From contig JASHUS010000009.1 in the NCBI GenBank assembly GCA_030039865.1, forward strand, positions 1-6,747: 6,747 bases of DNA, read 5' to 3'. The stretch's first letter is position 1. Every line of letters starts with the position of its first letter. The DNA comes from Thermoplasmata archaeon. GTDB taxonomy: Archaea; Thermoplasmatota; Thermoplasmata; Lutacidiplasmatales; UBA184. The position numbers and the translations under genes were made by a program. The notes beneath the pieces are model-generated. The model ran no database searches. It saw nothing but the letters and a program-made list of their open reading frames with translations, and was not told the origin of the DNA. Shown here piece by piece: positions 1-4,573 of the stretch.

Positions 1-689
1 ATCACCTTCAGGCCCGCGACGAGCGACAGGTTCGCGATCAATTCCTCCGTGAGGCCGTCCGCGAAGTACTCATCGGCGGAATCGGGGCTAATGTTGGCGA
101 ACGGCAGGATCGCGATTCGATTGCGATCGAGGGCGTCCCCGTCCGTGCCCGGCGCGTGGGCGGCGTCCTGCATCCACGGCAGCACAACCCGGTAGACGTC
201 CATGGGGACCTGAACGCCCTTCAGCTGCTTCGGTTCCAGCCGCTCGAACCGGTCGGGAATCTTTCCCCGTACTTGCTCGTGGACGGCGCCCGAGACACAG
301 ATCCCGCCGGGTTCGGCGAGCGGCTCGATCCGAGCGGCCAGGTTCACGGCGTCGCCGAGGATGTCCGATCCCTTCTGCACGACGTCGCCGAGATGGACTC
401 CGATCCGGATCTGGATCGGAACGAAACCTCCCTCGGAGTTCCGTTCGTAGATCCGGCGCTGGATGCTCACCGCGCACTGGACCGCCTTGAGGGCGCTGTC
501 GAACTCGACGAGAAAACCATCGCCGGTTGACTTGATCTCCCGCCCCTGATGGACCGCGAGTAGGGGCCGGATCAACTCGCTCTGCTGGCGAAGCAGCTCC
601 AGGGAGCTTCCCTCGTTCGCTTGCGTAGCGGCCGTGAACCCGACCGTATCCGTGAACATCACGGCGGCGAGACGACGGCCGGTTGCCAC
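1..689 (-). CDS. Class III adenylate cyclase with TolB-like C-terminal segment (partial, 3' end outside window)
   Basis: The 229 visible residues read through the window edge. Residues about 5-170 form a class III nucleotide cyclase catalytic domain, which makes cAMP from ATP. Visible motifs are FTDTVGF with the first metal aspartate D14, STGDGFLVEF with the second metal aspartate D57, and GDAVNLAAR with the transition-state residues N116 and R120. K53 and D109 occupy the positions that select adenine, so adenylate rather than guanylate cyclase is inferred. The end of the domain (GGICVSG, then QLKGVQVPMDVYRV) matches the bacterial/archaeal soluble type. Residues 191-229 (IAILPFANISPDS, then DEYFADGLTEELI) match the TolB-like segment that follows the cyclase in many such proteins, usually ahead of TPR repeats that would lie beyond base 1. 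The GTG at 689 is chosen because it directly precedes the conserved RRLAAVMFTD and lies about 25 nt from a TATA element. The gene is divergent from the hydrolase. Confidence 0.9.
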   Translation of the reverse strand, partial: MATGRRLAAVMFTDTVGFTAATQANEGSSLELLRQQSELIRPLLAVHQGREIKSTGDGFLVEFDSALKAVQCAVSIQRRIYERNSEGGFVPIQIRIGVHLGDVVQKGSDILGDAVNLAARIEPLAEPGGICVSGAVHEQVRGKIPDRFERLEPKQLKGVQVPMDVYRVVLPWMQDAAHAPGTDGDALDRNRIAILPFANISPDSADEYFADGLTEELIANLSLVAGLKV

Positions 690-904
690 GCCCGAGCCAT
701 GTGTTTCGTTGCTTAAGGGTTCAGGAACGGACCGCGTGGCAGCTCCGTCCTGTTCCGTCTCGGCGCGTGCCGCGGGTCACGGGTGGTTCGGGCTCGTCAG
801 GGACGCGCTCCCCCGAGATCGGGGGGCGGGCAAGTCGCCCCACCGGTTACCGTTCTATCCCCCCGGGGACTCGCCAAACCGTACGGATCCTACACTCACG
901 GTAG
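690..904. other. Divergent spacer between cyclase and hydrolase genes
   Basis: Apart from the TATA-like box of the cyclase there is no gene here. Two inverted repeats are visible: a near-perfect 16-bp palindrome at 810-825 (CCCCCGA, 2-nt centre, TCGGGGG), and a partly overlapping 6-bp stem at 823-828/836-841 (GGGGCG/CGCCCC, 7-nt loop). They may be GC-rich hairpins or protein sites. The only AT-richer element upstream of the hydrolase is TTCTAT at 853-858, which would give a leader of roughly 20-25 nt; it is a weak promoter candidate. Confidence 0.4.
712..717 (-). promoter_or_regulatory. TATA-like box for the adenylate cyclase gene
   Basis: Read on the minus strand this is CCCTTAAGC, an AT island in GC-rich sequence. 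Its centre lies about 25-26 nt upstream of the GTG at 689, the usual archaeal TATA-to-start-site distance, so the mRNA is probably leaderless and starts at or next to the GTG. The CTTAAG core recurs in two other gaps in this window. There is no Shine-Dalgarno sequence before the GTG, in line with a leaderless message. Confidence 0.5.
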
Positions 905-1732
905 GTGGCCACCTTGGAATCTGCAACCGTCAGCATCGGAGACATGAGTCTGTTCTATCGGAGCGCGGGGTCGGGCCCCGCGGTCGTCCTGATCCACGGC
1001 TTCGCCGAGACCTCGCACGTCTGGAAGCAGCTCATTCCGGTTCTTGCGAGCAGGTTCCGGGTTATTGCGCCGGATCTCCCCGGCTTCGGAGATTCGGACG
1101 TACCGCGCGACGGATTGGATATGACCACGGCCGCCGTTCGCCTCCATCATTTGGTCAAGTCACTCGGCATCGAGACTGCGCGCATCGTGGGTCACGACTT
1201 TGGTGTGATGGTGGGTTACGCCTATGCGTCGCAGTTCCCGGCGGAGACTGTCAAACTGGTTCTCATGGAAGCTCCTCTCCCGGGGATCGCGGGCTTCGAC
1301 CGAGCGTACAATGGGCCGGCCTGGCACTTCCGGTTCAACGGGCCCACCCCCGAGAAGCTCGTGGAAGGACGCGAGCGGACGTACTTCGAGCATTTCTGGA
1401 ACGACTTCGCCGCCGACGCCTCCCGGTCGGTTCCCGAAGAGGACCGCCGGATCTACACGGAAAGCTACTCCCGCCCCGGACGAATGCGCGCCGCCTGGCA
1501 GTACTATGCCGCCTTCCCGAAGGCAGCGGCCGAGTTCCCGAAGTTCGCAAAGTCCAAACTGACGATGCCCGTCCTCGCGATCGGGGGCGACAAGTCGAAC
1601 GGACCGTTGCTCGCCGAGCAGGCGGTCCTCGTAGCGACGGACCCCGAGATCATGGTGTTGAAGGACACGGGTCATTGGTTGATGGACGAGAGACCCGCCG
1701 AGGTCGCCGAAGCCCTCTCGAAGTTTCTCTAG
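905..1732 (+). CDS. Alpha/beta hydrolase, epoxide hydrolase/dehalogenase-like, Asp nucleophile
   Basis: This 275-aa cytoplasmic enzyme has a full alpha/beta-hydrolase fold and normal family length. The oxyanion-side motif HGFAE is at 31-35, the APDLPGFGDSD strand-loop is at 55-65, and the nucleophile elbow GHDFG at 96-100 carries aspartate D98 instead of serine. The catalytic acid is probably D229 (LAIGGD) and the base H257 (DTGHWLMDERP). An Asp nucleophile with a helical cap (about 130-215, rich in Tyr and Trp) is the signature of epoxide hydrolases and haloalkane/fluoroacetate dehalogenases, which form an alkyl-enzyme ester that water then hydrolyses. Cap tyrosines such as Y184, Y188, Y200 and Y201 could activate an epoxide, but which ones line the pocket cannot be told from sequence. 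The GTG start at 905 retains the first beta strands; an ATG at 944 would remove them. The gene overlaps the convergent flavin reductase gene by 83 bp. The substrate is unknown. Confidence 0.88.
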   Translation: MATLESATVSIGDMSLFYRSAGSGPAVVLIHGFAETSHVWKQLIPVLASRFRVIAPDLPGFGDSDVPRDGLDMTTAAVRLHHLVKSLGIETARIVGHDFGVMVGYAYASQFPAETVKLVLMEAPLPGIAGFDRAYNGPAWHFRFNGPTPEKLVEGRERTYFEHFWNDFAADASRSVPEEDRRIYTESYSRPGRMRAAWQYYAAFPKAAAEFPKFAKSKLTMPVLAIGGDKSNGPLLAEQAVLVATDPEIMVLKDTGHWLMDERPAEVAEALSKFL

Positions 1733-2402
1733 GAACGACGGCGGACCCGACGCGGCGCGCGCCGCCGATGATCCCGTACGCACCGGGCTCCAGGTAGACG
1801 AACGAGCGAAGGACGCTGAACGGATCCTCTGCGTCGGTCACCTCCGCATCCGCCGAGACTGCGAGGACTTCGCCCCAGAGCCACACCTCGTTTCCGAACT
1901 CGAGGTGCCGGACCAGCGAGCACTCAAGATGGGCATGACATTCGGCCACGCGGGGAGGACGGACGCGACCCGAGGGGATCGCGGTGAATCCGGCCGCCTC
2001 CACCGTTCGGGGGTGAGCGAGCCGAGCGGTCTCCCACACCTTCTCGGCCGATTCGGAACCCGGGACGTTGACAACGAATTCCCGGCTCCGCAGGATGTTC
2101 CGGGCGGTCCAGTGGTCCCGGTTGCAGTTGAACCCGAGGTGGAGAGGGTGGGAGGCCACCAGCGCTGCCCAGCACTTCGGGGCGACGTTCGTCGTCCCGT
2201 CTTCGTTGCAGGTCGTCACGAGCACCACCTGACCTACGATCGGGGCGGGCCTCCACTCCGCGATCGAAAGGGGTAACTCGACTTTCCTGCCAGAGGTCTC
2301 GCGGCGGTTTGGCTCGCTGCCCTGCGCGGACGCGGTCGAACGATCGCCCGCCGCCGGCCTCGGCGCCCGGGGGCGACCCGCCAAGCCCGCGCCGCCTTGC
2401 AT
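1650..2402 (-). CDS. Flavin reductase-type FMN-binding split-barrel protein
   Basis: The core (about residues 44-215 of 250) matches the flavin reductase-like/DIM6-NTAB family, cytoplasmic FMN-binding split-barrel proteins that reduce free flavin with NAD(P)H or use bound FMN. Visible are RPAPIVGQVVLVTT, the following DGTTNVAPKCWAALVASHP (strand pair binding the flavin phosphate), LHLGFNCNRDHWTARNI, EFVVNVP, ECSLVRHLEFGNEVWLWGEV and FVYLEPGAYGIIGG. The first ~40 residues are a low-complexity Arg/Ala/Pro extension. There is no in-frame ATG, GTG or TTG between residue 7 (TTG) and residue 59, so the ATG at 2402 is the sensible start, and a TATA-like element 28 nt upstream supports it. The last ~35 residues (Arg/Ser/Pro-rich) run antisense over the hydrolase 3' end and are not typical of the family. 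The gene diverges from a TetR repressor across a palindromic gap and is probably its target. Substrate and partner oxygenase are unknown. Confidence 0.85.
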   Translation of the reverse strand: MQGGAGLAGRPRAPRPAAGDRSTASAQGSEPNRRETSGRKVELPLSIAEWRPAPIVGQVVLVTTCNEDGTTNVAPKCWAALVASHPLHLGFNCNRDHWTARNILRSREFVVNVPGSESAEKVWETARLAHPRTVEAAGFTAIPSGRVRPPRVAECHAHLECSLVRHLEFGNEVWLWGEVLAVSADAEVTDAEDPFSVLRSFVYLEPGAYGIIGGARRVGSAVVPRETSRGLRRPRRVSRPSTNDPCPSTP

Positions 2403-2425
2403 GGCGCCCTTCCGACAGATCGGCG

Positions 2426-2434
2426 ATTATTAGA
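2426..2434 (-). promoter_or_regulatory. TATA-like box for the flavin reductase gene
   Basis: Read on the minus strand this is TCTAATAAT, the AT-richest stretch upstream of the ATG at 2402. Its centre is about 28 nt from that ATG, which predicts a leaderless or nearly leaderless transcript and supports the long N-terminal form of the protein. The palindromes at 2440-2463 lie immediately upstream, where TFB and the BRE would be contacted. Confidence 0.45.
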
Positions 2435-2439
2435 CACTA

Positions 2440-2463
2440 TGCCAGTATACTGACACACTGTCA
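2440..2463. promoter_or_regulatory. Overlapping palindromes, probable TetR operator
   Basis: Bases 2443-2452 are the perfect 10-bp palindrome CAGTATACTG. It extends to a 16-bp imperfect palindrome at 2440-2455, TGCCAGTATACTGACA, with one mismatched pair (third base from each end). Overlapping it, TGACA-CAC-TGTCA at 2451-2463 is a second inverted repeat with 5-bp arms. Together they give three TG(N)CA-type half-sites in 24 bp. TetR proteins bind as dimers to such repeats, usually next to their own gene, and this site lies in the gap between a TetR gene and its divergent neighbour. It abuts the flavin reductase TATA element (about 6 bp away) and is ~25 bp from the TetR one, so it should act most directly on the flavin reductase gene. 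Binding itself is inference. Confidence 0.6.
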
Positions 2464-2486
2464 ACTGAACCGACGGCCCGCCATAG

Positions 2487-2493
2487 ATTTATC
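2487..2493 (+). promoter_or_regulatory. TATA-like box for the tetR-GNAT operon
   Basis: ATTTATC is an AT-rich island on the TetR side of the divergent gap. A start site about 25 nt downstream (around 2514-2517) would give a leader of roughly 24 nt. That leader contains GGGAG at 2529-2533, a plausible Shine-Dalgarno sequence 6 nt before the GTG at 2540. Confidence 0.45.
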
Positions 2494-2528
2494 AGGGACC
2501 GAGCGTTCGCTTTCCGAACCGCCGCGCC

Positions 2529-2533
2529 GGGAG
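2529..2533 (+). promoter_or_regulatory. Shine-Dalgarno candidate deciding the TetR start
   Basis: GGGAG followed by the 6-nt spacer TCAAGC and then GTG at 2540. This supports the GTG over the much longer in-frame reading that opens upstream at 2309, which would place the operator and promoter inside the coding region. Confidence 0.45.
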
Positions 2534-2539
2534 TCAAGC

Positions 2540-3127
2540 GTGCCGAGAGTCGTCCCCGAGTACAAGACCCAGGCGCGCTCGCGCATCCTCTCGGCGGCCG
2601 AACTCGTCTTTCGGAAGAAGGGCTTCTCCCGGGCGACCGTCGAGGACATCGCGCGGGAGGTGGGGGTGAGCCGGGCGACGGTCTACCTCTACTTCTCCTC
2701 CAAGCTCGACATGTTGAAGGCGATCCAGGTTCGCGACCGCGCGAAGATCGAACAACGACTGACCAAGATCGCGGACAGCGCCGACCTCCCGCGAACCTTC
2801 ACGAAGGTCCTGGACGAGTTTGGCTCCCACCCGTCCGCCTCCCAAAACTATCTCGAAATGTTCGGGAAGGCCCGGGAAGACAAGGAGGTCCGACAAGCCT
2901 TGCTTTTCGATCGGTCGACGGACGCCCGTGCGATTCGAAGCATCCTCGATCGGGTCCGCTCGAGAGGAGCCGCCTTGCGAGTGGACGACCCCGAGGCGGC
3001 CGCGCTCCTCATTCGCGCGTCCCTGATCGAAGCCGTCATCGCGTACGGGTTGGGCGCGAATCGGGCGAAGGTCCGGCGCGACCTCCTGCGCGCCTTGCGG
3101 GGCGTGCTCGGCTCCGCATCGCCATAA
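2540..3127 (+). CDS. TetR/AcrR-family transcriptional repressor
   Basis: This 195-aa protein has the usual TetR length. Residues about 10-57 form the DNA-binding domain: ARSRILSAAELVFRKKGFS, then the helix-turn-helix ATVEDIAREVGVSRATVYLYF (about 32-52) and SSKLDML leading into helix 4. The remaining residues (about 60-195) are predicted helical and form the variable ligand-binding and dimerisation domain, with IEAVIAYGLG near the end resembling the dimer-interface helices. The family represses neighbouring genes until a small ligand binds. The GTG start is set by the conserved domain boundary and a GGGAG upstream. The stop at 3127 is 5 nt before the GNAT start, so the two are co-transcribed. 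The divergent flavin reductase gene and the palindromes between them are the likely target. The ligand cannot be read from sequence. Confidence 0.92.
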   Translation: MPRVVPEYKTQARSRILSAAELVFRKKGFSRATVEDIAREVGVSRATVYLYFSSKLDMLKAIQVRDRAKIEQRLTKIADSADLPRTFTKVLDEFGSHPSASQNYLEMFGKAREDKEVRQALLFDRSTDARAIRSILDRVRSRGAALRVDDPEAAALLIRASLIEAVIAYGLGANRAKVRRDLLRALRGVLGSASP

Positions 3128-3132
3128 GGCCC

Positions 3133-4077
3133 ATGATTCGGATCCGAAACTGCGCCCGGTCGGATCGGGACTTCCTCGTCCAACTTGTCGCCCAGGACTC
3201 GGATCCGATACCGGGGTTCGTCGGAATCACGGCGAACGATATCGCGCGCGGGACGCGGAGGATCTTCGGTTTCCCGGTCTGGTGGGCGCTGAGCGTCTCC
3301 CGATGGCTAAGGGTCCCTCTGGCCCGGTTGCTGGTAGCAGAATACGACGAGACTGCGGTCGGGTTCGTCTCAGCGGAATTTCAGCGTCGTCACGTGGTCA
3401 TCGGATCACTTCTCGCCGACCGATCCCACCGGCGCAAGGGCGTCGGCTCGGCTCTCATGGAAGCGGCCGAAGCTTCGTCTAGGGCCCGGGGCGTGCGGTT
3501 GGCCGTCCTGGAAGTGAACCGGGCCAACGAAGGAGCACGCCGGTTGTACGAGGCGCGCGGCTATCGGGTCCTCTTCGTGAACCACTGGCTCGAATGCTTG
3601 CTCGGCGAGCGGCCGGTACGAGCCCGTGGCCCCCTTCACCTTCCTCGCGACGCGGGAAGAGGCGATCTCCGGCGCGTAGGTTTCCTTCGCCTCGAGACGT
3701 TGCCCGCGGAATTGCTCGAGGTTCTACCGGCTCCGGGTGAAGATCCGGCGAGCATCGACCAGTACGCCCGAGGCAAGCGGGGCGAACTTCGCGCCTGGTG
3801 TGCCGGCCCCCGGGAATCCCCCACCGGTCTGGTCCGGGCGGACACGTCGGCCCAGGGGAATCTGTCCTTCCTTTCTTGTCCGTATCTGGACGCGTCGGAA
3901 GGCGAAGAGCCGCAGGACGAGCTCATCGGTACTGCACTCGATTGGCTGCGGTCGAAGAAGGCAACACGCGTCGTGAGCGCCATCCCCAGCTACTCCTCCC
4001 GCGCGCTCGCGGTGCTTGGGGGCGCCGGATTTGTCGAACGGATGCAGTCCGAATTCAGGACTCGGGAGCTCGCCTGA
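3133..4077 (+). CDS. GNAT-family N-acetyltransferase with a degenerate second GNAT-like domain
   Basis: This is a 314-aa protein, about twice a single GNAT domain. Residues about 1-160 form a complete acetyl-CoA-binding GNAT domain: start MIRIRNCARSD, strand RLLVAEYDETAVGFVSAEF (66-83), and motif A at 100-105 (RRKGVG, fitting R/QxxGxG/A that binds the pyrophosphate of acetyl-CoA). The motif B region LEVNRANEGARRLYEARGY (126-144) has the usual N, A, Y and G positions. Residues about 180-314 look like a second, eroded copy: RELRAWC-type strands, ALDWLRSKKATRVVSAI, then SSRALAVLGGAGFVERM, matching the terminal A..L...GF helix-strand but without a visible motif A. The acceptor substrate is unknown; amines, peptides or antibiotics are all possible. 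The ATG lies 5 nt after the TetR stop without a clear ribosome-binding site, so translational coupling is likely. Confidence 0.87.
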   Translation: MIRIRNCARSDRDFLVQLVAQDSDPIPGFVGITANDIARGTRRIFGFPVWWALSVSRWLRVPLARLLVAEYDETAVGFVSAEFQRRHVVIGSLLADRSHRRKGVGSALMEAAEASSRARGVRLAVLEVNRANEGARRLYEARGYRVLFVNHWLECLLGERPVRARGPLHLPRDAGRGDLRRVGFLRLETLPAELLEVLPAPGEDPASIDQYARGKRGELRAWCAGPRESPTGLVRADTSAQGNLSFLSCPYLDASEGEEPQDELIGTALDWLRSKKATRVVSAIPSYSSRALAVLGGAGFVERMQSEFRTRELA

Positions 4078-4083
4078 CACCAC

Positions 4084-4097
4084 TTTAGTTTCTATCT
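4084..4097 (+). terminator. Possible T-rich terminator after the tetR-GNAT operon
   Basis: Just 6 nt after the GNAT stop codon the sequence becomes T-rich (TTTAGTTTCTATCT), in contrast to its GC-rich surroundings. Archaeal RNA polymerase terminates at T-rich tracts without needing a hairpin. The run is interrupted, so this is a moderate-to-weak candidate. Confidence 0.3.
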
Positions 4098-4267
4098 GCC
4101 ACGGGCTTGCGCCACCGGAGTGGATCACGCGATCGACCCGTCGAGCCGTCGACCCGACCGCGTCATACTTTGTTTCGAACGGCTTCGCGCGGGGATGGCA
4201 CGGGAAAGGGAGGTGGCCGAAGAGCCCGCGATTCGGGTCCGGTGGGTCGAGAGGTCCTATCGTAGCC

Positions 4268-4274
4268 TTTAAGA
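4268..4274 (+). promoter_or_regulatory. TATA-like box (CCTTTAAGA) with start site near 4295
   Basis: TTTAAGA, preceded by CC, is the best TATA match in the window and resembles the CCTTAAG elements before the cyclase and permease genes. A start site about 25 nt downstream coincides with the ATG at 4295. Either this promoter gives a leaderless message for a 23-codon frame, or it transcribes the PKD gene with a leader of about 280 nt. Confidence 0.5.
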
Positions 4275-4294
4275 ACGGACACGTACACATACGC

Positions 4295-4366
4295 ATGAAT
4301 GCTCGTCTCTTTCCTGACTGTCGGACGACCGGGGTCGGAGAGGTCGTCGTGGGGTCGACGCGTTGA
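4295..4366 (+). CDS. Possible 23-aa leaderless small ORF
   Basis: An ATG placed about 25 nt after the TATA-like element opens a frame of 23 codons that reads MNARLFPDCRTTGVGEV and ends in TGA at 4366. I do not recognise the peptide. It might be a leader peptide for the PKD gene or simply lie in its 5' leader. A second ATG at 4299, in another frame, opens a 92-codon frame whose TGA overlaps the PKD start codon (ATGA at 4574-4577). Only the promoter geometry supports the short frame; conservation is unknown. Confidence 0.18.
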   Translation: MNARLFPDCRTTGVGEVVVGSTR

Positions 4367-4547
4367 CGGGCGGGGGGATTTTTCTCCGCGTCACTCGCAG
4401 GTCCTGCCCGGCTCGCGGGCTGCCGGTGGCCCGGGACTCGACCGGTCGTGTCGCTCGTCGATCAACGTTGGATGGGTTCGAGCGCGACTCCCCTCCCCGT
4501 CCGAAGTCCGCCAAACCCCAGACGCGCTTGGCGCGGGGTCCGGAGCC

Positions 4548-4560
4548 CGAAATCATTTCG
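4548..4560. promoter_or_regulatory. 13-bp palindrome before the PKD gene
   Basis: CGAAAT-C-ATTTCG is a perfect inverted repeat with 6-bp arms and a single central base, ending where the GAGGGGG ribosome-binding candidate begins. A 1-nt loop rules out an RNA hairpin with full pairing, so a DNA-binding site for a dimeric regulator is the better reading, if it is functional. Confidence 0.3.
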
Positions 4561-4566
4561 AGGGGG
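4560..4566 (+). promoter_or_regulatory. Ribosome-binding site candidate for the PKD protein
   Basis: GAGGGGG lies 7 nt before the ATG at 4574. It supports that ATG, which opens directly onto a signal peptide, over the in-frame upstream start at 4448, whose extra 42 residues would bury the signal sequence. Confidence 0.45.
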
Positions 4567-4573
4567 CGCGCCG

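Larger units (their letters stand above)
4078..4573. other. Long non-coding gap before the PKD-protein gene
   Basis: About 500 bases without a convincing gene. The first ~190 bases (to 4267) show only the T-rich tract after the GNAT gene, short GTCGAC-containing repeats near 4139-4153 and a small CCCG/CGGG stem near 4230. A strong TATA-like element is at 4268-4274. Open frames through 4295-4577 are low complexity, Arg/Ser/Gly-rich and lack any recognisable domain, so they are more likely 5' leader than protein. A 13-bp palindrome (CGAAATCATTTCG, 4548-4560) sits directly before the ribosome-binding site of the PKD gene. Confidence 0.5.

Noticed and set aside
399..420. Inverted repeat TCCGATCC-N6-GGATCGGA
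   Set aside because: It lies inside the cyclase coding region and results from codons for the conserved IQIRIG segment; no sign of separate function.
634..1797. A 387-codon plus-strand reading frame longer than the hydrolase gene it covers
   Set aside because: Its translation is Arg/Gly/Pro/Ser-rich without any domain, and the alternative frame (905-1732) has all motifs of an alpha/beta hydrolase. It is a by-product of high GC with few stop codons.
2309..2539. An N-terminal extension of the TetR protein by 77 residues
   Set aside because: It would overlap the flavin reductase gene and span the operator and TATA element; the extension is unlike the family, and GTG at 2540 has a ribosome-binding candidate.
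4200..4262. A tRNA-like stretch (GGTGGCCGAAG followed by a small stem with CGATTCGGG)
   Set aside because: It recalls the D-arm of tRNA-Ser/Leu, but no acceptor stem and no T-arm of the GGTTCGAATCC type can be paired on either strand.
3724..4296. A 190-codon minus-strand frame over the GNAT 3' end and the following gap
   Set aside because: The first part is non-domain sequence and the rest is antisense to the clearly coding GNAT gene; no promoter is seen on that strand before it.
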